Assembly (NCBI RefSeq): GCF_027942865.1
Contig: NC_134527.1
Coordinates: 8,100,976-8,164,975 of the forward strand
DNA: 64,000 nt
From: Odontesthes bonariensis
Lineage: Eukaryota; Chordata; Actinopteri; Atheriniformes; Atherinopsidae
Direction of reading: 5' to 3'
Below, piece by piece: positions 40,181 through 53,454 of this stretch. The position numbers and the translations under genes are program-made. The stretch's first letter is position 1. Each line of letters opens with the position of its first letter. A model generated the notes under the pieces. It was given only the letters and a program-made list of their open reading frames with translations, was not told where the DNA came from and searched no databases.

Positions 40181-43100
40181 ATGGGATCAGTCGTTTCGTG
40201 TGGAGAAGAGAAGAAGCAAGGTGAGCTCTGACTGACAAACTTTTACCGCTCGTGTTTATTGCTGTTGAGCACATTTTATTCTTTTTATATATTTGTGATA
40301 CACGATGATGCTCTGAAACCTGAATATACCTTTCATCACTGATGCTGCCTTTCCAGAAGAAATCTGATTTAATGAAAGAACATTATAATTATATCAATGT
40401 GCAGATGTTGCCAGTTCCATGGGCCCTAATGCAACCCTGTACCATTAAAATTTCAGACTTTTGAACTGAGCACTGATACCAAGCTGGGGTGTTAGGGTTT
40501 GAATATGATGCTGAGAGTTGTGTTGCCGGGGGCATTAGCCACTCTTAGGGTCTTGAAAGACAAGCTGGCCTCATGGAAGAGGGCAGACTAAGATTCAAAC
40601 ACCTTGATGGAGTGACACCAGACAATCAAAGTCAGCTCGCTCAGAAGAAGGAAAGTGAGACACCACCCTGAGGCCAGGCCTAGGGATGGGGGCCAAAGGT
40701 CAATGATTGAGTTTTTAGTTGCATGGTTAGAGCGATGCCTTGGATGACTTGGAGTTGTCAACTGAGCACTACCTGGTGGTGAGTTGAAATTTGTTGGCAG
40801 GGAAGACTGCCGAGCAGATGTGGTAAGCCCGAACAGATAGTCAGGGTGAACTGGAAACGTCTTGCAGAGGCCCCGTGAGATCTTCAGCGCACCCCTCAGG
40901 GAGAGTTGAATCTGAATGGACTGTGTTCTGAACCTCCACTGCGGATGCGGCTTCCAGCAGGTGCGGTTGGAGGGTTGTCAGTGGGGGATCGCATTACTCA
41001 GCCTCTCTGGGACACTTTACTTCTGTGTGTGGGGAAAAGGGGCTCTATCGATTTTTGACCCTGTGATTCCGGAGAAGCAGAGCGTTTTCTGCCCCGGTCC
41101 CTGAACAGTGGACCACATCTTCCCCCGTGGGGACTGACTCAGAGTCACCTTTTTGGAATTGTAGAATGCTGTATGTGGCACTAGAAAAAACAAACAAAAA
41201 AAACCCCCAAACACTGGAAATCATTTTCCCATTGTTGCTTTAGCACATCATAATCCCTCAGTTGCTGTCTAACGTGTATTATTCTTTCTTTCTTTTTCAC
41301 AGAGGAGGAGAGATACCTGCGAGCCAATGACAGACCTTTTAACCTGTCTTACCGCTACGCTGTGAGTGCAAAGGGATGCATCCCAGCTCTAAAACATTTA
41401 GTTAGTCACGGTCGGAGTGTGAGGTGTTGCTGAGAGCTCCGTACTTTAAACATCTTGTTACATTATTAATGGTTGACTGCCACCTGAAACTGTCACTGTC
41501 CTCTTCTTCAGAACAATGCCATCAGGACCTCCAAATACAACATTTTCACCTTCCTGCCCCTTAACCTGTTTGAACAGTTCAGGAGGCTCGCTAATGCTTA
41601 CTTCCTCTTCCTTCTACTCCTTCAGGTAGGCATTTTTTCCCTTTGTTTTTGTTTCAACATCTAAAGAAATGTGGGAAATTCAATTGAATGTTTTTCCATC
41701 GAAAAATGTCGAGCAAATCCAATCTGTAATTCAATGATATGACTTTATTTAGTGTTCAGATTCCTAGAAAGCTAAATGGCCCCACAGATTGTGTTTGGGT
41801 TTATATGTTGACAGCTAATCCCTCAAGTATCCTCCCTGTCCTGGTTCACCACGGCTGTGCCTTTGGTTTTGGTGCTGTCTATAACAGCGGTCAAAGATGC
41901 GAGTGATGACATAGTAAGAAGAAATTCTCCAAATTTAAAACATGACTAGACAAACTGAAATGGAACGTGCACAAACGGTGTTTCCTCTTCTGTCCACTGC
42001 TTAGAACAGACACAAATGCGACAAGCAAGTGAATAACCGCACAGTGGATGTCCTCATCGATGGACAGTGAGTCATTTCATGCGCAGACATCCCATCAAAG
42101 AACTGGAAATTATATATCTATATATATATCAGAAAAGTGAATACAGGTTTATGAAGGTCACATTTTGTGTAAAATATTGCCAAGTAATCGGATTTCATGC
42201 TTGTTATTCTACAGATTGAGAAAGGAACAATGGATGAATGTTCAGGTTGGGGACATAATCAAACTGGAGAATAACCAGTTTGTCACAGTAAGTGTGGCCA
42301 TGTTACAGTAAAGATTAAAAAAAAGAGACACCAAAAGTTCACACAAGTGACGTTCAAGTTGTTTTAACATCTCCTGAACTGCTTTCTGCGCTTACTGCTT
42401 CCATCTGTCAGGCGGACCTATTATTGCTCTCCAGTAGCGAGCCTCTCAATCTGGTATACGTGGAAACAGCCGAGTTAGATGGGTGAGTCCACATAAGTGC
42501 AACTGTGCCGACGGCTGATGTTTCAGTGACTTGGATTTCCTTTCAGTTGCATCCTTCACATGTCCTCTTGGTCTCCCCCAGTGAAACCAACCTGAAAGTG
42601 AAACAGGCCCTGACTATAACGGGAGAGATGGGAGACGACATCGAAGCACTTGCCGGCTTCAATGGTGAGAAGCTGAATGAAATATAAAACAGACACTCAC
42701 TTTTTTTTTTTTTTAAGTCTTCTTCTTTACATTTTTCCCTTTTTTTTTTTGTACTTTTGTACAAGCTTCTTAGGACCAGGTTTCCTGCCAATTAGCTAGG
42801 TGCAACAACTATCTCAGCTTATACATATACATGACTAGAACTGTGCAGGTGCCTGCTTTAGAAATGCAAATTACAAAGGGATCCCATATTTTTTCTTCTA
42901 CTTCATTTGCAAATAAATGATAAATACAAAAAAATTACAATTGCATTTTAATATTTCTTTTAGTATGCTTAATAAAGCCAGACTATCTATCCATTAATTG
43001 CTGCCTTGTGTCATATAGGCATGGTGATTCTTTTTTTTGTGGTAAAAGGACTGGTGACGCTAACGTTGAGTTGGAAAATGATCAAATATGTTGCTTTCGC

Positions 43101-46100
43101 ATGACTTCTACATTTGAATGTAGAACTTATTCGCTGTTAACTAACTAACATTTCCTGTGTTTCTCAGGTGAAGTGCGATGTGAGCCTCCCAACAACTACC
43201 TCGACAAGTTCAAAGGCACTCTGACGGTGAAGGGACAACTCCACAGCCTGGACAACGACAAAGTGCTGCTCAGAGGATGCACTCTCAGGAACACGGAGTG
43301 GTGCTTCGGACTGGTCATTTTTGGAGGTAAACTGTCTTGCTGCCAATTGAAGAACTGTGCATAAAGGTCTCTTGCTAGTCCTATACTTCACATACTTTGG
43401 GTACAGATGCCTACTGTAGCCATCAGCCCACCCCGAAGACCTTTATGAGTGATGGGTTCACTTTAATAACAGGGCATGACAGTGGTTAAATACAACTCTA
43501 AATCATAGTCATGACATGTAAAGGGGATCGTGCCAACTAATCTAATATTTTCTGTACAATGGTCACATTCAGTGAGCATTTTATTACCAATCTTTGGACT
43601 TGTTGCCTCACCCCGTGTCTGCATCTGTGTAAACGGGAAGTGCATGCAAATAGTTACTTTTTCACTCGGTCCTTTGAACCTGTCAAAAAAGTTGGAAAAC
43701 GATTTGAATAATGCACAAGCTGTGTGGATAATGTTTATCAGCAGGCCTGTCTGCAGCAGACTTTCTCTTTGTTATTAGTCTACAAGTACAGAAAACTCTC
43801 CACAGAATTGTCTGTGCCTCTGAAAAGGTCATTGAATGTTTTCAGGTCCTGACACCAAACTGATGCAGAACAGTGGAAAGACGACGTTTAAACGGACCAG
43901 CATTGACCACCTGATGAATGTCCTGGTGTTGTGTGTGAGTTTATGAACACACTAATGCAAAAAATGAATCTGCCTTATTCATTTGACTTAAATTTCTCAC
44001 AATAAACATATCACTTAGACATTTATTAAGAAATCATCCAAACGCTGTGAACACTAATCATTATTTGTTATGTGTTGTTTTAAATAAACGTACCTAAAGC
44101 TGGGACTTTGGTAAGTTGCGATGACTTGCCTTTTCTGTAGTTAAAGGAATTATGATTAAAAAAAAAGTCCCAATTACTTAAAAGTGAGTCAAGCAAAAAG
44201 GATCTTTTCTAGATTCAATTTGCAGATTTCTCTCACCATGCATTTCACTCGCAAATATGTTCATTGTTTAGGTTTCTGTTTTTGAAGTGATCAGTCTTCT
44301 CCATTTTTTTCGACATTCAAATAATAAAATTGTGTGTCTTGTCATTTCTACCAGATCTTTGGTTTTCTGGCGACTATGTGCTCCATTCTGGCCGTCGGCA
44401 ATGCAATCTGGGAGACCAGGGAGGGCTCGGTGTTCACACCGTTTCTTCCCCGTGAACGCGGTGTCAACAGCGCTCTCACATCCTTCCTCTCCTTCTGGTC
44501 CTACGTCATAGTCCTCAACACAGTGGTGCCCATTTCTCTCTATGTCAGGTACATTTCAGCACAGGAAAGATCTTGAAGTCAGAGAGCAGCAACAGTTGTT
44601 GTGACAATCTGAGCACTCTGTGTGTTTGTGCTTGAATGTCAGTGTGGAGATCATCCGACTCGGGAACAGCTTCTTCATAGACTGGGACAGGAAGATGTAT
44701 TACCCTAAGAATGACACCCCTGCCCAGGCGAGGACCACCACACTCAACGAGGAGCTCGGCCAAATTAAATACATCTTCAGTGATAAGACAGGCACCCTGA
44801 CGCAGAACATCATGGCTTTCAACAAGTGCACCATCAATGGAAAGAGCTACGGTGAGCAGCTTTGTTTCATTATGAAAAGTACAGAGTTCAAATGGGCTCA
44901 CACTTTAAGATTAAGATCAGATTTATTGGTCATGCATACATGCATACACACAAAATTTGTCCTCAGCTTTTAACCCATCCAGGTTGGCACCTGTTGACAC
45001 ACACATGCACATGCACAGGGTCACACATAGAGATAGATGCCAACCTGGAGCAGTGGGCAGCCATTCAGCTGTCAGTTCCACCAATCTTTCATCGGTGGAA
45101 TGACTCATTCTGAAGTGTATTTCTCTTTTTTTCAGGGGAGCTGTATGACTTTACTGGACAAAGAATGGAAATAACAGAGGTCAGAGTGCATATTACTGTA
45201 GTTTTTTTTCTAAATATCTTCTAAAGTACTCCAAGTCATTTTGTCTTTTCTTTTATTTAAAAATATGTGTTTGTAGAAAACAGAGAGACTGGACTTCTCC
45301 TGGAATCAGCTGGCAGATCCAAAGTTCATCTTTCACGATCCCAGTCTGTTGGAGACGGTGAGAGGAGGAAACCCAGAGGCTCAGGCCTTCTTCCGCTTGC
45401 TGGCTTTGTGCCACACCGTCATGCCTGAGGAAAAGAAAGAGGGTGAGGGTCCGCCAATGATGATCTTTATCACCACATGGCATGGCTTTAGGCAGGAGAA
45501 TTTCATCCCAGCTCAGCGTTAGGACTCCATAGTTTTTACATTATTGTGTTAAATCCTAATGCATATTGAAATGAGTAAATATGTGACTAATGGTGTTTTC
45601 TGAAAATGAGTGCATTCACGATGTGGAAGATCTGAAAACATCTCAACTTTTGTAATATCTTGTGTATTTTGTGTGGTTCTCCCCTCTGTTGTCCTCGTTT
45701 TCACCGGGCAGGGCAGCTCAACTATCAGGCTCAGTCTCCTGATGAGGGTGCACTGGTGACCGCAGCCAGGAACTTTGGTTTTGTGTTCCGCTCTCGCACA
45801 CCAGAGACCATCACAGTCATGGAGATGGGCAGAAAAGTTGTGTATGACCTTGTGGCCGTTCTGGACTTCAACAATGTGCGGAAGAGGATGTCAGTAATAG
45901 GTAACAGAGAGTAGTGGCACAATATTACATTTTCAATATTCTCCTTTGATTTTCCTCTGAATCATCATAACTTCTTCTCAGAGGTTATACTTGATCCTTT
46001 TCTTAAGATGTGCTCTTTTTCTTGTTTTTGATGCTGCTTTTAATCATGAATGTCATATGGTTAACTGTAAAAGAAACTTGTTCGTGCATTCATCATGTCC

Positions 46101-49100
46101 ACCGAAGCTAAGCAGCTATCTTTTACATTCAGAAGATGACCAGATATATGCTGAGGTTTCCTCATCTTGTTCATGAAAATATCAAACCTCGTCACTTTCG
46201 CTGTGATTCTCAGTGCGCAGCCCTGAGGGCAAGTTGACTCTATACTGCAAAGGAGCAGACACCATCATCTATGAAAGATTACACCCCTCGTGTAACAAAC
46301 TGATGGAAGTTACCACCGGGCACCTCAACGTGAGAGAAGCACTTGAAATTTTTTTTTGTATGCCACTATTTTGTATAAATCTGTGTTTTTAAATGCTTAT
46401 AATGATCAAACAACAATAGGAGTATGCAGGCGACGGCCTCCGTACGCTGGTTCTGGCCTACAAGGACTTGAAAGAGGACTACCTGGAGGAGTGGAGACAG
46501 CGCCACCATGAGGCCAGCACCGCCATGGAGGAGCGAGAGGAGAGACTCGATCAACTTTATGAAGAGATCGAGAAAGACCTCATTGTTAGTTCGCTTGCTT
46601 AAATACATACCTAAACAGGCCGCAGTTAGTTGAAGAAAATTTTAAAATTATGAAGTCTATCCTGCAAAACGACTTTAAAAATGCCAGGATTGTTTTATTG
46701 TCAAGCGCGTTAAAGGTGAGGGTTGGTTTTGCATTCTGCCACTTTAAATCCTCCTGTCATCTCTGCTTTCCAGCTGTTGGGAGCGACAGCTGTGGAGGAC
46801 AAGTTGCAGGATGGAGTGCCACATACCATCGAGCAACTGGCTAAAGCTGATATTAAAATCTGGGTGTTGACTGGAGATAAACAAGGTTGCTTTTACTCTG
46901 TGTTGACATTTAAAACAAACATTTCAAGGTTGATGACTCATTTTGTGACTCATCTAATGTATACATTCTGTATAATCTTTAAATGACCTCAGAGTGAAGC
47001 TTTATGGAGTTGACTGTTTATTCATACCACAGTTATTGTCATTGTAATGGTCTTGAAACAGAGACGGCAGAAAACATCGGCTACTCCTGCAACATGCTGA
47101 GAGAAGAAATGAAGGAGGTTTTCATCGTGGCCGCCAATACAGCCGAAGGCGTCAGAGAGGAGCTCCAGTAAGTCAGTGAGACTCTCACTATGTGATGATC
47201 AGTGTCTCTTATGGTATAGAGATTTACATGGTGATGTAATGCTTCATTTCTTTTATATTTGTCACAGGCTCTCTTAGCTCTATTTAATAATGCAAGCCTC
47301 ACTCATTCCTTTTTTTTCACTGGTTGGGGATGAAAATGAAATCACCATGTTTAAGATTGCCCGTCAGAGAAGATAAACCAAAATCATGTTGAAGATCATC
47401 CATGACATGTATATGATACTAGTCATGCAAGCTAATTTAAGTTTAATACTTAGAAACCAAGTTAACAAGTGAAATTGAAGATAAAGACAAAGTCAGGATT
47501 AATAACTTTCATAAAAAAAAGTCAGAATGTTGTGCAGATGGTGGATCTGAACTTATGGTTTTAGCACCTTTTTTTTTAATTTAGAGTACCATTTTCAGCA
47601 TCTCCTGTCCTTGTGTTTTTAGGAAAGCGAGGAGGAAAATGTGTCCAGAAGCAGCAGAGGAGCCCTCTGTAATCAAGGCTCGTGCGGGTCTGTTTTGGCT
47701 GGAGAAGACAGAGACTGTGCAAGATGAGGAAGTGGAAGGAGACTATGCTCTGATAATAAACGGACACAGCCTGGTAAGATGGCTTTCTCAGAAGCAAAAC
47801 TTCTTCTCGTAGCTGCCGAACTAATGCAAATTTTTGTACTTTTTGCCCTAGAATAAGTTTTTTCACATCACCTGTCTTTTATAGATAATCATGAGTAAAA
47901 CAATGATAGATAAATGAAAATCTTATGATCCTGAACAGTTCAGCTCTGTAATCTGCCCCTTGACCTTCAGGCGTATGCACTGGAGAAGGACTTGGAGCTG
48001 GAGCTGCTGAGGACGGCGTGCATGTGTCAGACAGTGATCTGCTGCAGGGTCACCCCTCTACAGAAAGCCCAGGTGGTGCAGCTGGTCAAGAAATACAAGC
48101 AGGCTGTCACTCTCGCCATTGGGGACGGAGCCAATGATGTCAGCATGATCAAAGGTTAGCTCATTGACGTCAAGCACCAGAAGCACCAGACAAACCTGTG
48201 ATTTAAGTACAGCCAAAATGCAGGAATGTAAGTATGTTGTTTTGCTGTCTTCCGTTTGTCTGTCAGCTGCTCATATCGGAGTCGGGATCAGTGGTCAGGA
48301 GGGGATGCAGGCAGTTCTTTCCAGCGACTTCTCCTTTGCACAGTTCCGTTACCTCCAGCGCCTCCTGCTGGTGCACGGCCGCTGGTCCTACCTACGGATG
48401 TGCAAGTTCCTTCGATATTTCTTTTTCAAGAACTTCACCTTTGCCCTTGTGCACTTCTGGTATGCCTTCTTTTGCGGCTTCTCAGCCCAGGTGAATGACC
48501 CTTTTAGGAATCATTTTACACACTTTTAGGAGTCACAAGTTCAGTCAGAGTTAGGGCTACGTAACTGAAAGAATGATGCATGTTCTCACAGTTAAATCAG
48601 AGTATATACTGTGTGGTTCAGTTATGATGTTTCACTTGTTTTGTAAAAATATGACTTAACACGTCATGTTTTTATTTTTGACAACCTCTCTAACAAGAAC
48701 TAAATTCCAACATTTCAGGACTGTTAGTAAATGGTTTATATCATTGCAAATTGTTCTGGTATAAGCATTAGCTTGTTTGATTTAATGTTTGTATGTTCTG
48801 CTGTTGCTGTCAACAGACTGTGTATGACGAGGGTTTCATCACCTTGTATAATACAGTATACACAGCGCTCCCTGTCCTCGGCATCAGCCTCTTCGACCAG
48901 GTATGCACTAAGAGGAAAATGAGCCAGAAAGGCAATTACATGTTTCAAAGTTTTGATGTTGCCATCCCCTCCTCTTTCCTTTTCTCAAGGCTTTTTTCTT
49001 TCTGCCTGTTTTTACAGGATGTAAATGACCACTGGAGCTTCCAGCATCCTAAGCTCTACTTTCCAGGCCAGATGAACATGTATTTTAGTAAAAAGGCCTT

Positions 49101-51359
49101 TGTGCGCTGCATATTAAACAGCTGCTACAGCTCCCTAATCCTCTTCTTTATCCCCTGGGCTGCCATGCAAGACACCGTCAGAGACGATGGCAAAGACATT
49201 GCGGACTATCAGTCCTTTGCTTTACTGGCGCAGACTTGTCTGCTTATTGTGGTCAGCATACAGGTGAGTTGTTTTGACCACAGAAATTACAGCACAGAGA
49301 TGATGCAGAGAGTAGAAATGCTTCAGTGTTGTCATACACTGATTACACCAAAGCAATAACGCTTTATGGAACGTTGCTTTTGGTCTTTTTATACTTTTTT
49401 CAGTTTAGTTCACTTGTACATATGTATGTTATGCTAGTTCACACCAAAAACCACCTCAACCCTTTATACAAAGAAAGTACCTTGTGAGGACACTTTTCTC
49501 TGTGATGTGTCTTGGTTTTGATGATATTGCACCTAAAATAATATGTACATTATTTTAAAAAAAAGAAAGAAAAAGAACAAATGTAACAACTCAAGCTTGT
49601 GTTTTTTCCAGTTGAGTCTTGACACCTATCACTGGACAGCATTGAACCAGTTATTTGTGTGGGGCAGCCTGGCAACCTACTTTGCTGTGACATTAACCAT
49701 GTACAGCGACGGCATATTTCTCATCTTCACCTCCTCTTTTCCCTTCATCGGTAAGTAGATTCAGCTCTTTAATGAGGGCATGGAGTTTGTTCTGCTTCTT
49801 CCTGAGAAAACTGGTTCAAGCATCTGCAGTATTCTGTTCCTGGGCAGCAAATTTGAGATGCTTTTCCTCTTCCAAAATCAGTTTATTTGAGGTAAAAACA
49901 CAGTCAAACATATACAAAATGATGCTTTTTAACAAGCTATCATCGAAGTAATGTAGAACTGTGCGAATGGGCTTGGGTTACCAACAACAACGCTGTATCC
50001 TGAGTTTCTTGTCAATTTTTATAGTTTGTGCATAGAATCTCAATTCCTTACGACTCCATACATACTGTAACACTTTGCGATGATAAAACCCCTCTGAATA
50101 CTGGTCTGATATTTTGTGTTTTTGGGGGGTTGGGGTTTCAGGCACAGACAGAAACTCTTTGAACCAGCCAAACGTGTGGTTGACCATTTTCCTGACGACC
50201 ATCCTCTGCACTCTGCCTGTGATTACTCTTCGCTTTATACTCCTGCAGATTCGTCCCACTGTCAATGACAAGGTGAGAAATCACACGATCTCACTCAGGA
50301 TTATCCTACTTGGGCACACTCCAAGCTACCCTGCAGTTAGAAATCCAAAAATAAAATAAAAAATACTCTTATGCACCCATAACAAAAAGAAAAGTTTGAA
50401 GAAAGTTGACCTCGGATGTAGACTGGACTCAGGAGTAATTAAACTGACCAGGCAGTCCAGTCAAAATGATTTAACTTTGGTTCAAACCAACATTTTTGTT
50501 GTTGAATCTATAAATGCATGATTCTGTAGTGGGTAGCCCCACCATGTAGCGCAGGGGAGGATCAGTGATGGTATGATGGAGTTTTGCTGTAGGTAGAGTT
50601 GGTGATCTTAAACCAACATAGAGGTCCCTTATAGTGTCACATTAGACCTTCAGAAACTTATTTGATACCTCAAAACTTTGTCATGCTGCAAGACAATGAC
50701 CCCAGCCACATCTATAAGATGAGCAAACACTATTTATAGAAATGTGATCAGTCATGTCATGGCCAACCCAGTCTACGTCAACTCAATAGAATGTGTTAAA
50801 TGGTTCAAACCATGCAGCCAACAACTGTAAAACTGAAATTTATTTATTGCATTGTTTCCTTTAGAATTGGTCTTTGGCAATTCTTAATGGCATTGCATCT
50901 TTTAGGAAAATTACTGACAACTAAAGTTGGACTCTAAAACTTTCTGAACCTTTGGAGGGTACACCTCACACCCCTATGTCTCGTGTGGGAGTAGGTGGAC
51001 CCTGACAGAGAATTTGAATAGTAGCAATTTGAGCAAATGTGTCCATAACAAAATGTCTACATCTAAGTCTTGTTTAACTCGCTCCTTTCCAGGTGAGATA
51101 TAAGATGCGAACGGAGGTGCTGGCTGCCCCTGCTCCTCGCCGTCCACTTCCCAGGCGTATTAGCACCCGCCGTTCAGGTTACGCCTTCTCCCACTCCCAG
51201 GGCTACGGTGATCTGGTAACGTCTCGAAAGTTCCTGCTCAAGCGACCTGTAAGAAGTCAACTGACTTTGTTTATCAAAAATGACTCTCCTGTGGCTCAAA
51301 GTCAGTCGCAGCACTACCGCACCATAAATATGGAGCCAGAGGCGTCACACCACCCCTAG
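40181..51359 (+). CDS. atp8b5: atp8b5-like P4-ATPase, phospholipid flippase
   Basis: Class-1 P4-ATPase moving phospholipid to the cytosolic leaflet, normally with a CDC50/TMEM30 subunit. 27 exons: 40181-40220, 41303-41361, 41512-41625, 41815-41913, 42005-42066, 42215-42287, 42412-42482, 42582-42664, 43168-43326, 43846-43934, 44355-44548, 44643-44851, 45136-45179, 45277-45442, 45712-45900, 46214-46329, 46420-46584, 46774-46885, 47062-47167, 47623-47773, 47971-48154, 48267-48490, 48817-48900, 49018-49263, 49612-49750, 50142-50272, 51093-51359. All phases agree; the product is 1,191 residues, normal for ATP8B proteins. Motifs: A-domain DGETN, M4 VVPISLYVS, phosphorylation DKTGTLT (Asp ~395), CKGAD nucleotide-binding loop, GDGANDVSM (~818-826), ten likely TM helices. 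Start [13 protein letters not shown] is the first ATG in frame. The ATP8B5 name rests on adjacency to unc13b; ATP8B2 or ATP8B4 cannot be excluded by sequence alone. Confidence 0.92.
40700..41130 (+). mobile_element. Degraded non-LTR retrotransposon (RTE-like) relic in atp8b5 intron 1
   Basis: The plus strand carries decayed RT coding sequence. [13 protein letters not shown] is followed by [17 protein letters not shown], a stop, then TVDHIF, which aligns by eye with the GI-LLS-PGK-Y...EEQ-GFRPG--T-DQIF block of RTE/Rex-type fish LINEs. Preceding bases such as GGGTGAACTGGAAACGTCTTGCAGAGGCCCC resemble the usual upstream nucleotide sequence of that family. Stops and substitutions show an old inactive copy. 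Confidence 0.6.
44895..45095 (+). repeat. Dispersed fish repeat fragment in an atp8b5 intron
   Basis: Contains AGATTTATTGGTCATGCATA, then AAATTTGTCCTCAGCTTTTAACCCATCC and later GAGCAGTGGGCAGCCATTCAG. This series is familiar from a common interspersed repeat of many teleost genomes. It lies in the intron between the phosphorylation-site exon and the next small exon. I cannot assign the repeat family or its ends. Confidence 0.5.
50530..50850 (+). mobile_element. Tc1/mariner-like transposase fossil in the last atp8b5 intron
   Basis: The plus strand retains pieces of the Tc1 transposase C-terminal catalytic region. ATGGTATGATGGAGTTTTGC recalls the VMVWG block. CTGCAAGACAATGACCCCAGCCACAT reads [11 protein letters not shown], matching the DNDPKH catalytic-Asp motif. 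TCATGGCCAACCCAGTCTAC follows, like the WP-QSPDLNPIE block. Stops and frame breaks show that it is inactive. No inverted terminal repeats were located. Confidence 0.65.
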
Positions 51360-52320
51360 ATAGTCCCTGGTGTACAGAGACTGAAACACTCCAGGGAATG
51401 GATTTTTTTTTTTTTTTAAATAAAGGATGCACAGGGTTTCCTGTTTTAAGACTCAAAACTGAATAATCTTTCAAACTTGTGGTGCTTCACAATGAACGAA
51501 TGATGGTATCCCTGTAAAAATGTTGCATTTACTAAATTTGCTGTCTTAAAGCCTCCTCCGTGGTCATCTTGTTACTATGTCCATAGCTTGTTTTGATGTG
51601 GAAAAAAAAAAAACCTATGCAAAACTCAGCTATCAACAATCTAGCCTGCTTTGAACTTGCTTAGCACCACCTATAGTCTCAGAGAGGTGAGTTCAGACAG
51701 CCTGTATGTGCGAGGAAAAATATTTTAAAAACCAAACCTGACTACATGTTGGTTGGAGCTTTAAATCTAATTTGCATGATAAATCATTTAAAGACGCTTG
51801 CTCGAGGTTTGATGCTACTTTGTGCGTTTTTATCTTCTGAAGATGGTAAAGCCGTTAAGTTCTGTTTACAGATGTTAGGCCTGAAATCAGATTCTGTAAC
51901 GTTTCGTGTCATATCCCAAAGATGTTGAACCACAACAGAATAGGAGTCAAGCATGTCAAGCAGGTCAGGCAGTAAGTTTAATTTTTTTAATGTGTTCCTG
52001 CTGTTGATAATTCTCTTAACTCTTGTCCTCGTTCGTTTAACAGTGATCTGTTCACGAGGGCGTAACGTCGCTCTGTACTACAACACATTTGGTTTTATTG
52101 CCATAGTAGGGACAGAGAAAGGACCAGCAGACAGCACATACTATTACTTGGTTTTAGTGCATATGATTTGTATGCTCCACAGAACCACATCATTTGCCGT
52201 AGTCAGTTCACATCATAGAAGTTCTCTATTGGCTGACAGAATTTTTGACTAATTTAACATCGTTTTTTTTTACCTGTGGGTTACTTGTGATTAAAACAAA
52301 ATAAAAAAAACGTCCATTAT
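51360..52320 (+). other. atp8b5 3' UTR with two polyadenylation signals
   Basis: After the TAG at 51357 an early AATAAA lies at 51419-51424 and a later one at 52300-52305. The gene therefore probably has short and long 3' ends. The long form would end about 300 bp from the convergent 3' end of hsp30. Confidence 0.6.
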
Positions 52321-52619
52321 TGCTTGCATGTTATTGCTATTGGATAGTTTTAGAAAATATTTGCTGATATGTACGTTGAAACAATATTTGTGAGATGTTT
52401 TGTGTGTAATTTGTTGAATTTAACTTCTCGCTTGTGACCCATTTTAGACATGTCTGAATGAAATGATTTTGTATAAATCAGGAATTTGGTGTGTGTGTTA
52501 TCTTTCCTTTTACATTCCATTATCTCTTTAGATTATGCGGCACTTATTTGTGGAAAATGAAACGTCAAAATATAGCAGAGGTGAAGGCACCGAAGACAAG
52601 TGAAATGAGAAGTAGTACT

Positions 52620-52625
52620 TTTATT
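52620..52625 (-). terminator. hsp30 polyadenylation signal
   Basis: AATAAA on the minus strand (TTTATT on the plus strand), about 65 nt past the hsp30 stop codon and in the right orientation. It is the first such signal downstream. Confidence 0.65.
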
Positions 52626-52689
52626 AATGAAGTTCAGTTGTACATCTGTTAATTTTTACAATGTAAAAAAAAAATTTTTTCAGGTTGTT

Positions 52690-53304
52690 CTATGCTCTGT
52701 TGTGCGTCTCTGGTCTGCTGTCTTCTGCCTGTGAACACACACTCTGCTGTGTTTCCTCCTCCGAGCTCCTCTTGATAGTCAGCTCTCTCTCAGCCTCTTC
52801 CACACATGGAGCTTTGGCTGCATGGATGTGGAGCTTTCCGTCTGGAGACAGGTAGCAGGTGACGGCTTCAGGGTTCAGCCCTTCGGGCAGATCAAACTCC
52901 TGTCTGAACTCCTGGAGTCTGTAAGAGTAGGAGCCTTTCCCGTCCTCCTGCTTCTTCTCTGTCTTCCCACTGACTCTCAGCTTCCTGCCCACCTGCCTGA
53001 CAGACAGCTCCTCTGGGGAAAAGCCTTGAGTGTCCAGGGTCAGGCCAAAGTTTTCTCCCTCTTTGTCCAGCTGGTAGGAGACTGCTTGCAGGGCCACGCT
53101 GCTCTGGAAAGGCTCCGTCTCCTCTGGGATCTGTCGTTGAAATGTGTCCATCAGCTCCAGCCTGCTGCGCAGCTCCTGTAGGTTTCTCTGCAGGAGATCC
53201 TGCTGGTAGATCAGAGGTCTGACCTCTGGCCACAGACTGCGTACAGGCCAGTAGAAGTCCATGAATGGACCGAGGTCAGACTGGAGTCCACGAGAGCACA
53301 GCAT
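52690..53304 (-). CDS. hsp30: hsp30, small heat shock protein (alpha-crystallin family)
   Basis: Intronless frame of 204 residues on the minus strand. The start MLCSRGLQSDLGPFMDFYWP is chosen because it matches the fish HSP30 N-terminus and is the first ATG after the TATA box; the frame stays open 14 codons further but without an ATG. The alpha-crystallin domain spans ~76-165 (SYQLDKEGENFGLTL, FSPEELSVRQVGRKLRVSGK, YSYRLQEFRQEFDLPEG, DGKLHIHA). The GRKLRVSGK strand and a possible C-terminal I/L-x-I contact (LTI ~175-177) are present. Small HSPs form oligomers that hold unfolding proteins without ATP. Promoter elements at 53411-53454 indicate strong heat induction. It converges tail to tail with atp8b5 and is head to head with stbd1. 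Fish often carry hsp30 in tandem copies; only one intact copy is seen here. Confidence 0.93.
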   Translation of the reverse strand: MLCSRGLQSDLGPFMDFYWPVRSLWPEVRPLIYQQDLLQRNLQELRSRLELMDTFQRQIPEETEPFQSSVALQAVSYQLDKEGENFGLTLDTQGFSPEELSVRQVGRKLRVSGKTEKKQEDGKGSYSYRLQEFRQEFDLPEGLNPEAVTCYLSPDGKLHIHAAKAPCVEEAERELTIKRSSEEETQQSVCSQAEDSRPETHNRA

Positions 53305-53410
53305 CTTCAGGGTGTTTAGTGCTGAGTCCTCTTGTTGTGAGATCAAACTCTGTTCAGGTGTCTGTTCTCTTCTGTGTTGCTTTCTGTCTCAGCAGTGGGA
53401 CTGTCCCAGC

Positions 53411-53454
53411 TTTATACTCTAACTGGAGGAGTTCCAGAGTCTTCAGGAAGTTTC
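53411..53454 (-). promoter_or_regulatory. hsp30 core promoter: TATA box and heat-shock element array
   Basis: Minus-strand TATAAA at 53416-53411 lies ~107 bp from the ATG, placing transcription start near 53,385. Immediately upstream, 53432-53454 reads TTCCAGAGTCTTCAGGAAG followed by TTTC. These are five contiguous 5-bp heat-shock units with strict two-base spacing (TTCnnGAgnnTTCnnGAAnnTTC), with a single mismatch in the second unit. The inner three units (53442-53454) are perfect. This is a high-affinity HSF1 trimer site in the position typical of heat-inducible promoters. Confidence 0.88.
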
